In this document: positions 37,549-47,806 of the stretch, piece after piece
Numbering within the stretch: the stretch's first letter is position 1
Layout of the letters: each line of letters opens with the position of its first letter
Program-made: the position numbers and the translations under genes
Notes under the pieces: generated by a model
What the model saw: the letters and a program-made list of their open reading frames with translations, nothing else
What the model was told of the DNA's origin: nothing
Database searches by the model: none
Assembly (NCBI GenBank): GCA_030840645.1
Contig: JAVEEC010000127.1
Span: forward strand, 1 to 53,290
From: Frankiaceae bacterium
Lineage (GTDB): Bacteria; Actinomycetota; Actinomycetes; BP-191
DNA length: 53,290 nucleotides
Direction of reading: 5' to 3'

Positions 37549-39126
37549 CTACTCCCACTCGATCGTGCCGGGGGGCTTGCTCGTCACGTCGAGGACGACG
37601 CGGTTGACGGCGCGGACCTCGTTCGTGATGCGGGTCGAGATCGTGGCCAGCACGTCGTACGGCACCCGCGTCCAGTCGGCGGTCATCGCGTCCTCGCTGG
37701 ACACCGGACGCAGCACGACCGGGTGGCCGTACGTCCGCCCGTCGCCCTGCACGCCGACCGAACGCACCTCCGCCAGCAGCACGACCGGGCACTGCCAGAT
37801 GTCGCGGTCGAGCCCGGCGCGGGACAGCTCCTCGCGGGCGATCGCGTCGGCCTCGCGGAGGATGTCGAGGTTCTCCCGGGTGACCTCGCCGACGATCCGG
37901 ATGCCCAAGCCAGGCCCCGGGAACGGCTGGCGCCAGACGATCTCCTGCGGCAGGCCGAGCTCCTCGCCGACCCGGCGGACCTCGTCCTTGAACAGCTTCC
38001 GCAACGGCTCCACCAACGCGAACTGCAGGTCGTCCGGCAGGCCGCCCACGTTGTGGTGGCTCTTGATCGTCGCCGCGCCCTCGCCACCGCCGGACTCGAC
38101 GATGTCGGGGTAGAGCGTTCCCTGGACGAGGAAGTCGACGCTCTCGCCGTGTGCCCCGGCGTCTGCGACGACCTCGCGCGCCGCCTCCTCGAACACCCGG
38201 ATGAACTCGCGGCCGATCACCTTGCGCTTGGCCTCGGGCTCGGTGACCCCGGCCAACGCCGACAGGAAGCGCGGCGCGGCGTCCACGACCTTGAGGCGGA
38301 CGCCGGTCGACGCCACGAAGTCCTGCTCGACCTGCTCCGCCTCGCCCTTGCGCATCAGCCCGTGGTCCACGAACACGCAGGTGAGCTGGTCGCCGACGGC
38401 CTTGTGCACCAGCGCCGCCGCGACCGCCGAGTCGACGCCGCCGGAGAGGCCGCAGATCACGCGCTTGCCACCGACCTGCGCGCGGATCGCGTCGACGGCC
38501 TCGTCGACGATGTTCACCATGGTCCAGCTCGGCCGGCAGCCCGCGCCCTCGTAGAGAAACTGCGTCAGCACCTGCTGGCCGTACGCCGTGTGCATGACCT
38601 CGGGGTGGAACTGCACGCCGTACAGCCGCCGCGCGTCGTCCTCGAACGCCGCCACCGCCGCGCCCGCGGACGTCGCCGTGACCGCGAAGCCGGCCGGCGC
38701 GCCCGCCACCGAGTCGCCGTGCGACATCCACACCGACTGCTGCGCGGGCAGCCCGCGGAACAGCGTGCGTTCGCCGGTGACGGTCAACGCCGTCCCGCCG
38801 AACTCGGCCAGACCGGTCCGCTCGACCCGGCCGCCCAGCGCGAGCGCCATCGCCTGGAAGCCGTAGCAGATGCCGAACGTCGGCACGCCCGTCTCGAACA
38901 GTCCCGCGTCCACCTGCGGCGCGCCGTCCGCGTACACCGAGGCCGGGCCGCCGGACAGGATGATCGCCTTCGGCCGCTTCGCCAGCATCTCGGCGACCGG
39001 CATGGTGTGCGGCACGATCTCGCTGTAGACGCGCGCCTCGCGGACGCGGCGCGCGATCAGCTGCGCGTACTGCGCGCCGAAGTCGACCACGAGGACGGTG
39101 TCGAAGCCGTCAGCGGAAACGCTCAA
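37549..39126 (-). CDS. guaA: GMP synthase (glutamine-hydrolysing)
   Basis: A 525-residue amidotransferase converting XMP to GMP. The class I glutaminase domain has nucleophile C87 (GICYGFQ) and the HPEV pair. The synthetase domain has the PP-loop [15 protein letters not shown] and PGPGLGIRI, with KPPGTIEWE as the C terminus. The start is TTG at 39126, preceded by GAGAGG; the next in-frame start would remove part of the conserved glutaminase N terminus ([10 protein letters not shown]), so TTG is preferred. Followed at 4 nt by the VOC gene. Confidence 0.97.
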   Translation of the reverse strand: MSVSADGFDTVLVVDFGAQYAQLIARRVREARVYSEIVPHTMPVAEMLAKRPKAIILSGGPASVYADGAPQVDAGLFETGVPTFGICYGFQAMALALGGRVERTGLAEFGGTALTVTGERTLFRGLPAQQSVWMSHGDSVAGAPAGFAVTATSAGAAVAAFEDDARRLYGVQFHPEVMHTAYGQQVLTQFLYEGAGCRPSWTMVNIVDEAVDAIRAQVGGKRVICGLSGGVDSAVAAALVHKAVGDQLTCVFVDHGLMRKGEAEQVEQDFVASTGVRLKVVDAAPRFLSALAGVTEPEAKRKVIGREFIRVFEEAAREVVADAGAHGESVDFLVQGTLYPDIVESGGGEGAATIKSHHNVGGLPDDLQFALVEPLRKLFKDEVRRVGEELGLPQEIVWRQPFPGPGLGIRIVGEVTRENLDILREADAIAREELSRAGLDRDIWQCPVVLLAEVRSVGVQGDGRTYGHPVVLRPVSSEDAMTADWTRVPYDVLATISTRITNEVRAVNRVVLDVTSKPPGTIEWE

Positions 39127-39170
39127 CGCAGGCCTCTCGGCGGGGTGTCGGGGACGCCGCCATGGTACGC

Positions 39171-39205
39171 CGACGGCCCGGCCTCCCGAGGGAGCCGGGC
39201 CGTCG
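39171..39205 (-). terminator. Long hairpin between guaA start and the Ig-like protein gene end
   Basis: A 16-bp stem (CGACGGCCCGGC and GCCGGGCCGTCG plus TCCC/GGGA, with one bulged C) and a two-base loop. It lies 15 nt downstream of the stop of the minus-strand Ig-like gene at 39221 and before guaA, so it most likely terminates that gene. No U-tract. Confidence 0.65.
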
Positions 39206-39220
39206 TGAACGTCCCGCGGG

Positions 39221-40972
39221 TCAGACCTTGAGCTGGGCGGTGCAGGCGAGGTACTTGCCGGCGACGGCGAGGAGCTCCGCCTTGACCGTCTGGCCCGACT
39301 TCGCCGTGCCGAGCGTGACGACGCCGGCGCCGTTCGTCGTGGCCGTCGCGCCCTTGGCGCCGTTGACGTACCACGTCACCTTCTGGCCGGCGACCGGCTT
39401 GCCGTCGTCGTCGAGCAGCTTCGCGGTGACCGTGCGCTTGCTGCCGCTCTTGGCGACGGTGAGCACGAGCTTCGTCTTCTCGGCGGTGACCGTGAACGGC
39501 GTCGTCACCTCGGCCTTCGCGGCCGTGGCGTCACCGGCGAACGACGCGACGAGGTCGTACGCGCCCGCGGCGAGCCCCGGGTTGAGGCTGGCGCGGGCGA
39601 CGCCGTCGGAGCCGGACTTGCCGGTCGCCTTCGCCGAACCGATGGCGAACGTCACGGTCCTGCCCGCCAGCGGCTTGCCCGCCGAGTCGGTCACCTTCGT
39701 CGCGACAGCCGCGGCGTCGGTGTACTGCACCGTCTTGACGCCGGCGTTCGCGAGCTTCGCCGGGAGGGGGCCGAAGCAGGGGCTCTCGCCGACCGTGTAC
39801 ACCTGGTCCGCGACCACGGCCGCCTGCGCGATGTCGGCGGTGATCCCGCCGCCGTGGGGCAGCAGGACGAGCGACCGCGCGTTCGTCGCCGTCACGACCA
39901 AGCCGTCCGCGAGCGGCGAGCCGACGGCGGCCGCGAGGCTCGCGCGGTCGACGCCGAGAACGACCGTGCTGTTCGGGACGTCGAAGGTCGCGGTCGCCCT
40001 GACGGTGTCGTTGCGCGTCCCGCCGACGACGACGAACGGCAAGGAGACGAACGGCCCGTTCTCCTGGATTGCCTGCGTCGCCCCCGACATCTGCGCGGCC
40101 TCGATCAGGACCGTCTTGCTGTTCGCCGTGAACCCGCCCCAGAACATGTGGCCCTCGCCGGTCGCCGGCTTGGCCGCGAGCTTGTCGATGCGCAGGTGCA
40201 GCAGGATCTCGGTCGGCGTCGTGTTGAAGGCCACGCCGGTGATGTCGAGGTCGGGGTCGTTGGCGGTGCCGACCACGGTGCCCTGGACGGTGCCGAGGTT
40301 CGGCGTGCCGTCGTTCTTGCCGTCCGCGATGGTGTTGCACGCCGCAGTCGGCCGCACCAGCGGGCCTGGCACCGCCGGCGCCGCGGGCGCCGCGCAGTCC
40401 TCGCCGACGGTGTACGACAGGCCGTACCCCCGCGCGGTGTCGTAGTCGACGGGCGCGACGCCGAGGAACTGGCCCGACGTGTACGCGTAGATACCGGTCA
40501 TGACCTTGCCGACGGCGGCGGTGCCGAGCGCCGTGGTCAGGTCCGCGACGGTGCTGGTCAGGGTGACGGTCTTGGTCGGCACGTCGTATGCGGCCGTGGC
40601 GTCGGCGATGTTGTCGTCGGTGCTGTTGTAGATGGAGGCGCTGGTCGCGACCCCGTCGCGGTCTGTGAAGAGGATGAACGACTTGCCGTTCAGCACGAAG
40701 CCGATGCCGATCTCGTCGCCGACGTTGGTCGCGGTCGCGCTGAGGCTGGCCAGCGTGACCTTGGCCGTGACCTTGCCGTCGACGGTGCCGAGCGTCGCCG
40801 ACACGATGTCGAGCTGCGGGTCGGCCGGACCGTTCTTGTTCTGGGCGTGGGCGTCACCGGTGGGGTCGGTCCAGGCAGCGCAGGCCGCCGCGTGCGCGGC
40901 GACGAGCGGGACGACACCGCTGGAGAGCAGGGCGGCGGCGAGGGCGAACGCACCGACGGCACGTCGAGACAT
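39221..40972 (-). CDS. Secreted Ig-like multidomain protein
   Basis: A 583-residue exported protein. The signal peptide is residues 1-29 ([27 protein letters not shown]). Two related N-terminal beta modules follow, both with D-P-x-L-D-I ([11 protein letters not shown] near 50; [12 protein letters not shown] near 240) and W/F-rich endings. The last 200 residues are two Ig-like (Big_1/invasin-type) domains, with [20 protein letters not shown] and [20 protein letters not shown], a pattern seen in bacterial surface adhesins. No sorting motif or C-terminal anchor is present. CTTGGAG precedes the ATG. Function is unknown; surface or matrix binding is inference. Confidence 0.8.
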   Translation of the reverse strand: MSRRAVGAFALAAALLSSGVVPLVAAHAAACAAWTDPTGDAHAQNKNGPADPQLDIVSATLGTVDGKVTAKVTLASLSATATNVGDEIGIGFVLNGKSFILFTDRDGVATSASIYNSTDDNIADATAAYDVPTKTVTLTSTVADLTTALGTAAVGKVMTGIYAYTSGQFLGVAPVDYDTARGYGLSYTVGEDCAAPAAPAVPGPLVRPTAACNTIADGKNDGTPNLGTVQGTVVGTANDPDLDITGVAFNTTPTEILLHLRIDKLAAKPATGEGHMFWGGFTANSKTVLIEAAQMSGATQAIQENGPFVSLPFVVVGGTRNDTVRATATFDVPNSTVVLGVDRASLAAAVGSPLADGLVVTATNARSLVLLPHGGGITADIAQAAVVADQVYTVGESPCFGPLPAKLANAGVKTVQYTDAAAVATKVTDSAGKPLAGRTVTFAIGSAKATGKSGSDGVARASLNPGLAAGAYDLVASFAGDATAAKAEVTTPFTVTAEKTKLVLTVAKSGSKRTVTAKLLDDDGKPVAGQKVTWYVNGAKGATATTNGAGVVTLGTAKSGQTVKAELLAVAGKYLACTAQLKV

Positions 40973-41070
40973 CGGGACTCCAAGGAGGCTGGGCGGCTGG
41001 GCGGCCGGCTCACCCAAGGAAGTTCGGCGGCTGCCCGCCCACTCCTGCCGAACAAACCGGACACAGCCCG

Positions 41071-41076
41071 TACGCT
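41071..41076 (+). promoter_or_regulatory. Candidate -10 hexamer TACGCT for a leaderless GNAT gene
   Basis: TACGCT ends 6 nt before the GTG at 41083, and no Shine-Dalgarno is visible, suggesting a leaderless transcript. Confidence 0.35.
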
Positions 41077-41082
41077 CGCCGG

Positions 41083-41862
41083 GTGCCGACGCCCGCTGAC
41101 CTGGCCGAACGCTGCGCGGCCGGCCTGCGCGCGCACTGGCGGACGCAGTGCGGCTACATCGCGGGCGCGCAGGTCGCGGAGCGCGACGGCATCCTGATCG
41201 CGGCTACGAACCTGCCCGACGAGACGCTGAGCTGCGCGTTCGTGACCGGTGCGCCCGACGCGCCGGAGGCGGCGCTCGACTGGTGCGCGGGCTGGTTCGC
41301 GGAACGCGGCCTGCGGACCGGGATCGAGCTGCCCGCGGGCCGGTACCCGGTCGTCGAGACGGCGCTGCGGCGGCGCGGCTTCACCGTCGTCGTCCGCCGC
41401 CCGGCGATGGCGTTGTACCCCTACGTCGTCCCGGCCGGGGAGCCGGCGCCGCGGGTCACCGTCCGGGCGGTCGACGACGAGGCAGGGCTGGCGGCGTTCC
41501 AGGCGGTCCAGGCGGTGGCGTTCGCGATGACGCCGGACGTCACGGCGGCGTTCCTGCCGCGCGAGGGCGCTGTGTCCCCGAGCGTCCGCTGGTATGTCGC
41601 GTCGTTCGACGACGTGCCGTGCGCGACCGCCGCCGTCAGCGTCAGCCCGTACGGCGCGGGCATCGTCGGCGTCGCAACGCTCCCCGCGTACCGCCGCCGC
41701 GGGCTCGCGCGCGCGGCGACGGTAGCGGCGTTACGTCATGGAGCGGCCGAGGGCGCGACCCTCGCCTGGCTGTACCCGAGCGCCATGGCCCGCCCCCTCT
41801 ACGAGGGCCTCGGCTTCCGCGCGCTCGGCGACGTCCAGGTCTGGGTCGCGCCGCGGGGCTAG
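41083..41862 (+). CDS. GNAT-family N-acetyltransferase
   Basis: A 259-residue acyltransferase. The acetyl-CoA binding A motif is GIVGVATLPAYRRRGLARAATVAAL (R-R-G-L-A loop near residue 206), followed by a B-motif-like YPSAMARPLYEGLGFRALGDV that ends the family's fold. An N-terminal region of about 110 residues is additional and may hold a second, degenerate GNAT unit. The substrate (small molecule or protein amine) is unknown. Its stop codon overlaps the convergent secreted protein gene by 4 nt. Confidence 0.85.
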   Translation: MPTPADLAERCAAGLRAHWRTQCGYIAGAQVAERDGILIAATNLPDETLSCAFVTGAPDAPEAALDWCAGWFAERGLRTGIELPAGRYPVVETALRRRGFTVVVRRPAMALYPYVVPAGEPAPRVTVRAVDDEAGLAAFQAVQAVAFAMTPDVTAAFLPREGAVSPSVRWYVASFDDVPCATAAVSVSPYGAGIVGVATLPAYRRRGLARAATVAALRHGAAEGATLAWLYPSAMARPLYEGLGFRALGDVQVWVAPRG

Positions 41863-42362
41863 GAGGAGAGCTGGCAGGGCAGGCAGGTCGACACGTCCAG
41901 CGGGTTGCCGCCGTCGAGCCAGACCTCCGGGACCGCGTCGTTCACGATCGGGACGTCGACCGGAACGATGTACGGACCGACGCAGCCGCCGGGGACGCAG
42001 ACCTGGGGCACCCGCAGGTCGGCGACGTGCCTCGTGCCGATGGTCGGGTTGCCGAGGACCAGGCCGCTGCGGCCGATCTCGAACGGCACGATCGTGGCGA
42101 GCACCTGGCACGTCTTGGCGGTCTTGCCGGGACAGTAGAACCCGACCTGACCGCTGGCCGTCGCCGTGAGGTCGCCGGTGTTGATCGGGTCGCTCGCCGG
42201 GGTGACCTGCAGCGTCAGGACGATGCAGACGCCGCTGCCGTCGACGGTGAAGCAGTACGGCGACTGCGGCAGGGCCTCGGCGGACGCCGTCCCCGCAGCG
42301 GCGGTGACGGCACCGGCCGCGAGCAGGGCGACCGCGAGGACGTTACGGGCACGACGGAACAT
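41859..42362 (-). CDS. Secreted Cys-containing protein, paralog B
   Basis: A 167-residue exported protein with signal peptide residues 1-28 (ARNVLAVALLAAGAVTAAAGTASA). The mature part has SPYCFTVDGSGVCI near the start, GQVGFYCPG in the middle, VPQVCVPGGCVGPY near the end and a C-terminal C-x2-C (CLPCQ). Four Cys pairs are likely disulfides outside the cell. About half of its residues match the next gene upstream (42395-42910), a clear tandem duplication. GAAGGAG precedes the ATG. The 3' end overlaps the GNAT gene by 4 nt. No family is recognised. Confidence 0.8.
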   Translation of the reverse strand: MFRRARNVLAVALLAAGAVTAAAGTASAEALPQSPYCFTVDGSGVCIVLTLQVTPASDPINTGDLTATASGQVGFYCPGKTAKTCQVLATIVPFEIGRSGLVLGNPTIGTRHVADLRVPQVCVPGGCVGPYIVPVDVPIVNDAVPEVWLDGGNPLDVSTCLPCQLSS

Positions 42363-42394
42363 CAGGTACTCCTTCTGGGTAGGGGCGCAGGGAG

Positions 42395-42910
42395 TCAGTG
42401 GCAGAGCTGGCAGGTGATGACGATGTCGTTGAGCGGCTGGCGGCCGTTGACCCAGAGCTCGGCGATCGGGCCGTTGACCGTCGGGGCGTCGACCGGGACG
42501 AAGTACGGACCGAAGCAGCCGCCGGGGACGCAGACCTGCGGCACCCGCACGTCGGCGATGTGGGTGATGCCGACGGTCGGGTTGCCCGCGACGGCGCCAC
42601 TGCGGCCGACGGAGATCGGCCCGAGGCTGCCGACCGCGTTGCAGAGGGCGGAGTTGAGGCCCGGGCAGTAGAAGCCGATCTGCCCGGTCAGCGACGCGGT
42701 CGCGTCGCCCGCCAGCAGGTCGGGGCCCTGGTCGACGTGCAGCGTCAGGATGATGCAGACGCCGCTGCCGTCCACGGTGAAGCAGTACGGCGACTGCGGG
42801 ATGGACTGCGACAGGTCCTGGGCGGACGCCGTACCGGCGGCGGCGGTCACGAGACCGGCCGCGAGCAGGGCGACGCCGAGGACGTTACGGGCGCGACGGA
42901 ACACCGACAT
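42395..42910 (-). CDS. Secreted Cys-containing protein, paralog A
   Basis: A 171-residue exported protein; signal peptide residues 1-30 (RARNVLGVALLAAGLVTAAAGTASA). It shares with paralog B the blocks PQSPYCFTVDGSGVCI, GQIGFYCPG, GNPTVGITHIADVRVPQVCVPGGC and a terminal cysteine pair (CQLCH). AAGGAG lies 6 nt before the ATG. It has a visible promoter (42953-42981) and lies 32 bp from paralog B, so the two are probably one operon. Conserved cysteines suggest a disulfide-stabilised extracellular fold. The function is unknown and no family is recognised. Confidence 0.82.
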   Translation of the reverse strand: MSVFRRARNVLGVALLAAGLVTAAAGTASAQDLSQSIPQSPYCFTVDGSGVCIILTLHVDQGPDLLAGDATASLTGQIGFYCPGLNSALCNAVGSLGPISVGRSGAVAGNPTVGITHIADVRVPQVCVPGGCFGPYFVPVDAPTVNGPIAELWVNGRQPLNDIVITCQLCH

Positions 42911-42952
42911 AGGGACTCCTTCTGGGTGGAGGGGGGTGTATGCGCATCGCGG

Positions 42953-42981
42953 ACTATCCCGGTCAAACCGGGACGAATCAA
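42953..42981 (-). promoter_or_regulatory. Promoter with an embedded palindromic operator
   Basis: On the minus strand a -35 TTGATT (42976-42981) and a -10 GATAGT (42953-42958) have a 17-bp spacer. The spacer contains the perfect palindrome TCCCGGTCAAACCGGGA (42957-42973), which overlaps the -10. This geometry suggests repression or a MerR-like control of the secreted paralog pair. The regulator is unknown. Confidence 0.6.
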
Positions 42982-42992
42982 GCCCTCCGACA

Positions 42993-43044
42993 CGTTCTGT
43001 GAAGATCACCACGCTCAAGGGGGGCGGAGAACCTGCACAGAACG
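42993..43044 (+). repeat. Dispersed inverted-repeat element, copy 5
   Basis: A 52-bp copy (one base shorter core) between the promoter of the secreted pair and the guaB3 stop, both on the minus strand. It is the only copy between tandem genes. Core GGCGGAGAACC is closest to copy 4. Confidence 0.85.
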
Positions 43045-43062
43045 AGGGGGCGCGGCCGCGAC

Positions 43063-44238
43063 CTACCCGCGCGCGGACCCCATGCCGATGCCCTGACCGC
43101 GTTGCAACGACTTCCCCTCGGTCTGCAGCGACGGCGCCACCATGACCTCGACCTTCTGGAACTCCTTGAGGTTCGAGTAGCCGGTCGTCGCCATCGAGGT
43201 CCGCAGCGCGCCGAAGAGATTCATCGACCCGTCGTTGACCGGCGCGGGGCCGACGAGGATCTCCTTCAACGTCCCCGCGACGCCGGTCCGCACCCGCGCC
43301 CCGCGCGGCAGGTCGGGGTGGAACGTCGCCATCCCCCAGTGGTACCCGCGCCCCGGCGACTCGACGGCGCGCGCGAGCGGCGAGCCGATCATCACGGCGT
43401 CCGCGCCGCACGCGATCGCCTTCGCGATGTCGCCGCCGGTCCGCATGCCGCCGTCAGCGATGACGTGGACGTAGCGGCCACCGGACTCGTCGAGGTAGTC
43501 GCGCCGCGCGCCCGCCGCGTCGGCGATCGCGGTCGCCATCGGCACGCCGACGCCGAGCACCCCGCGCGTCGTGCACGCCTGGCCGGGGCCGACGCCAACC
43601 AGCAGCCCGGCGGCGCCCGTACGCATCAGGTGCAGCGCCGCCTGGTACGTCGCGCAGCCGCCGACGATGACCGGCACGTCGAGGTCGGCGATGAACCTCT
43701 TGAGGTTCAACGGCTCGGCGCGCGTCGACACGTGCTCGGCCGACACGACCGTGCCCTGGATGACGAACAGGTCGACGCCCGACTCGAGCACGGTCTTGTA
43801 GAACTGCACCGTCCGCTGCGGCGTGAGACTCGCGGCGGTGACGACGCCGGCGGCCTTGATCTCCGCGATCCGCGCGCGGATCAGCTCCTCGCGGATGGGC
43901 TCCGCGTACAGCTCTTGCATCCGCTTCGTTGCCGTCGTGTCGTCCAGCCCGGCGATCTCCTCGAGGATCGGCTCGGGGTCGTCGTAACGCGTCCAGAGCC
44001 CTTCGAGGTTGAGGACGCCGAGGCCGCCGAGCCGCCCGATCTCGATGGCGGTACGCGGCGAGACGACCCCGTCCATGGCCGAGGCGAGGAGGGGCAGCTC
44101 GAACCGGTACGCGTCGATCTCCCAGCCGATCGACACGTCCTCGGGGTCGCGGGTACGGCGCGACGGCACGATCGCGATGTCGTCGAAGCCGTACGCCCGC
44201 CGGCCGCTCTTGCCGATGCCGATCTCGATCTCGGGCAA
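43063..44238 (-). CDS. guaB3: GuaB3-family IMP dehydrogenase-related protein
   Basis: A 391-residue TIM-barrel protein of the IMPDH/GMP reductase superfamily lacking the CBS domains of true GuaB. Family motifs are intact: FDDIAIVPSRRTRD, LLASAMDGVVSP, GVGPGQAC222TTR with the catalytic-loop cysteine, and VIADGGMRTGGDIAKAI. The role of GuaB3 proteins is less defined than that of GuaB; in actinobacteria they occur next to guaB, as here (4 nt downstream, same strand). The start is TTG at 44238, with AGAGGT 6 nt upstream; no ATG or GTG is available at the conserved N terminus (IEIGIGKSGRRAYGFDDI). Confidence 0.93.
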   Translation of the reverse strand: MPEIEIGIGKSGRRAYGFDDIAIVPSRRTRDPEDVSIGWEIDAYRFELPLLASAMDGVVSPRTAIEIGRLGGLGVLNLEGLWTRYDDPEPILEEIAGLDDTTATKRMQELYAEPIREELIRARIAEIKAAGVVTAASLTPQRTVQFYKTVLESGVDLFVIQGTVVSAEHVSTRAEPLNLKRFIADLDVPVIVGGCATYQAALHLMRTGAAGLLVGVGPGQACTTRGVLGVGVPMATAIADAAGARRDYLDESGGRYVHVIADGGMRTGGDIAKAIACGADAVMIGSPLARAVESPGRGYHWGMATFHPDLPRGARVRTGVAGTLKEILVGPAPVNDGSMNLFGALRTSMATTGYSNLKEFQKVEVMVAPSLQTEGKSLQRGQGIGMGSARG

Positions 44239-44242
44239 CGTG

Positions 44243-45772
<1,530 letters not shown>

Positions 45773-45774
45773 TC

Positions 45775-45780
45775 ATCCTA
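45775..45780 (-). promoter_or_regulatory. Candidate -10 hexamer TAGGAT of guaB
   Basis: TAGGAT on the minus strand, 35 nt before the guaB ATG, with the leader carrying CCGGAG. No clear -35 sequence. It is back-to-back with the candidate -10 of the divergent DUF5319 gene. Confidence 0.4.
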
Positions 45781-45816
45781 CCGGGCCCGCACCGCGCCCC
45801 CGCTCGCGCCGCGCGC

Positions 45817-45822
45817 TACCGT
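45817..45822 (+). promoter_or_regulatory. Candidate -10 hexamer TACCGT for a leaderless DUF5319 gene
   Basis: TACCGT ends 7 nt before the GTG at 45830, with no Shine-Dalgarno, fitting a leaderless transcript. Confidence 0.4.
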
Positions 45823-45829
45823 TCCTCTC

Positions 45830-46219
45830 GTGGACGAAGACCAGCCGCGCGACCCGTTCCTCGACGACCCGGCCGACCCGGCCGCGTTGATCGACGACGA
45901 CGAGGCCGCGGCGCCGCTGTCGCCGGACGAGCGCGAGGACGTTCTCTCCGACCTCTCCGACCTCGAGGTCTACCGCGCGCTGCTCGAGACGCGCGGCGTC
46001 CGCGGCCTGGTCGTGGACTGCGACGACTGCGACGAGCCGCACTTCTTCGGCTGGGACCTGCTGCGCGCCAACCTCCGCCACCTGCTCGACGAGGGGCAGA
46101 CGCGGGTGCACGAGCCGGCGTTCTCGCCCGACCCGTCGGACTACGTCTCGTGGGACTACGCCCGCGGCTACGCCGACGGCGCGCTGGAGACCGCCGAGTC
46201 CTCGCCCGACGACGACTGA
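45830..46219 (+). CDS. DUF5319 acidic cytoplasmic protein
   Basis: A 129-residue acidic protein (many Asp/Glu in the first 50 residues) with a conserved central block VYRALLETRGVRGLVVDCDDCDEPHFFGWDLLRANLRHLL. Its C-D-D-C-D-E-x-H-F-F motif could bind metal. The family occurs next to guaB in actinobacteria, as here (divergent by 90 bp). The 3' end overlaps the convergent Lgt-like gene by 52 nt, so its acidic tail is encoded antisense to the other protein's C terminus. The function is unknown. Confidence 0.85.
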   Translation: MDEDQPRDPFLDDPADPAALIDDDEAAAPLSPDEREDVLSDLSDLEVYRALLETRGVRGLVVDCDDCDEPHFFGWDLLRANLRHLLDEGQTRVHEPAFSPDPSDYVSWDYARGYADGALETAESSPDDD

Positions 46220-47124
46220 GCCGCCTCCTTCACCAGCGGGCCGAGCCGCGACGGCGGGTCCCCTGGCCCCTCGCCGAGACCCCGACGCCGAACGGCGACC
46301 ACCACCAACGTCACGGAGCAGGCCAGCGCGAGGATCGCCGCGAGCCACTGCGTGCCTGTCAGGCCGCCGATGCGTTCGTCGATGGAGCGCGTGAAGTCGA
46401 TGACCAGCCGCTGGGTGCCGTACCACGCCCCCCACACCAGGATCGCGACGCCCGCGCGGGCCCTGGCCCGGCGGCGGATCAGCAGTAGGACGCCGAGCAG
46501 CAGCAGCGCGCCGACGAAGTCGTACAACGCCGGCTGGTGGTACGTGCACCCGGCGTAGAACTCCGGGATCTTCGCCATCTGCGCGCAGGTCCGCCCGGCC
46601 GGGAGCGGCTGCGCGGGCGACGGGCCGAAGCCGGGCGCGAGGTGGTACCCCTTCTTGATCGTCAAGCCGAACGCCTTCGGCCACCCCGTCGACACGTCGC
46701 CGAGGTGGTCCCAGATGACGAGGTCGCCGATCCGGCCGATGACGACGCCGATCGCGAAGCCCGGCGCGGCCGCGTCGAGGAAGCGCGGCAGGTGCACGCG
46801 GTTCTTGACCAGGATCGGCAACGCCGCCAGCACACCGCCGATGAACCCGCCGAACATCGCCAGCCCGCCCTTCCAGAGCGCGATGGCGTCCCACACCGAG
46901 TGGAAGTCGCGCGGGTGCGAGACGAGGTAGTCGAGCCGCGCGCCGAGGATGGCGCCGACGGCGGCCCAGGTGAGGGCGCGGGTGACGACGTTCTCGTCCA
47001 GGCCGCCGCGGCGGCGGACCTCGCGGAGCAGCAGTCCGGCACCGACCAGGAAGCCGGCCGCGGAGCCGACGCCGTGCGGTGAGACGAAGAGGATGCGTTG
47101 GACGGGTGGCCAGGTCAGCGACAC
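46168..47124 (-). CDS. Divergent prolipoprotein diacylglyceryl transferase (Lgt-like)
   Basis: A 318-residue protein with about seven helices and the Lgt layout: GARLDYLVSH, WKGGLAMFGGFIGG, GVVIGRIGDLVIWDHLG, HQPALYDFVG and WYGTQRLVIDFTRSID. Lgt transfers diacylglycerol from phosphatidylglycerol to lipobox cysteines. The arginine R131 (E. coli R143) and the final arginine pair are kept. But the essential His of HGG (E. coli H103) is Phe91 and the Asn of GRxGN is Asp134, so activity is doubtful or altered. A typical lgt may exist elsewhere. The C-terminal tail (SSGEDSAVSSAPSA) lies in the overlap with DUF5319. Confidence 0.8.
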   Translation of the reverse strand: MSLTWPPVQRILFVSPHGVGSAAGFLVGAGLLLREVRRRGGLDENVVTRALTWAAVGAILGARLDYLVSHPRDFHSVWDAIALWKGGLAMFGGFIGGVLAALPILVKNRVHLPRFLDAAAPGFAIGVVIGRIGDLVIWDHLGDVSTGWPKAFGLTIKKGYHLAPGFGPSPAQPLPAGRTCAQMAKIPEFYAGCTYHQPALYDFVGALLLLGVLLLIRRRARARAGVAILVWGAWYGTQRLVIDFTRSIDERIGGLTGTQWLAAILALACSVTLVVVAVRRRGLGEGPGDPPSRLGPLVKEAAQSSSGEDSAVSSAPSA

Positions 47125-47182
47125 GCGGCGAAGCGTACGTGGGCGCCCCGCCGGCCGGCACGTTGGGTGCGGGGGGAGGTGC

Positions 47183-47806
47183 CTACGTCACGAGGCCGCG
47201 GCGGAAGCCGGCGGCGACGGCTTGCGCGCGGTCGGCGACGGCCATCTTGCGGAACAGCCGGCGCGCGTGGGTCTTGACGGTGTCCTCGGACAGGAACAGG
47301 TCCCTGCCGATCTGAGCGTTGCTCTTGCCCTGGCTCATGCCGGTGAGGACCTGGATCTCGCGCTCGGTGAGCTGCGCGCCGCGGTCCTCCTTGGTACGGC
47401 GTTCGGACAGCGCCCGGCGCAGCGACGGCTCGACCAGGTCGCGCCCGGCGAGCGCGCCGGCGACGGCCGCGCAGAGCTCCTCGCGGGAGACGTCCTTGAC
47501 GAGGTAGCCGCGCGCGCCCGCGCTGACGGCCGCGGCGACGTGGTCGCGGTCCTCCTGGGCGGTGAGCATGACGACGTTCGCGCCGGGGTGGCCCGCGATG
47601 AGGCGACGGGTCGCCTCCAGGCCGCCGAGCCCGGGCATCGAGACGTCCATCAGAACGAGGTCCGGGTGCTCGGCCGTGAAGCGCGCCAGCGCCTCCTCGC
47701 CGCTCGCCGCGGTGACGACCCGGTCGACACCGGGAACGTCCTCGACGAACTGGCGCAGCCCCTCCCGCACGATGCGGTGGTCGTCGCAGATCAGGACCGT
47801 TGTCAC
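47183..47806 (-). CDS. bldM: BldM-like NarL/FixJ response regulator
   Basis: A 207-residue regulator with an N-terminal receiver (acidic pair D8-D9, phosphorylation-site position D54 in LVLMDVSMPG, K near 104) and a C-terminal LuxR-type HTH (LTEREIQVLTGMSQGKSNAQIGRDLFLSEDTVKTHARRLF, 143-182). The HTH and its LFRKMAVADRAQAVAAGFRRGLV end closely match Streptomyces BldM, which controls aerial development, and the gene lies between guaB and whiD as it does there. Unlike the orphan Streptomyces gene (from memory), it overlaps a kinase-like gene by GTGA. All conserved receiver residues are present, so phosphorylation is possible. Confidence 0.85.
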   Translation of the reverse strand: MTTVLICDDHRIVREGLRQFVEDVPGVDRVVTAASGEEALARFTAEHPDLVLMDVSMPGLGGLEATRRLIAGHPGANVVMLTAQEDRDHVAAAVSAGARGYLVKDVSREELCAAVAGALAGRDLVEPSLRRALSERRTKEDRGAQLTEREIQVLTGMSQGKSNAQIGRDLFLSEDTVKTHARRLFRKMAVADRAQAVAAGFRRGLVT

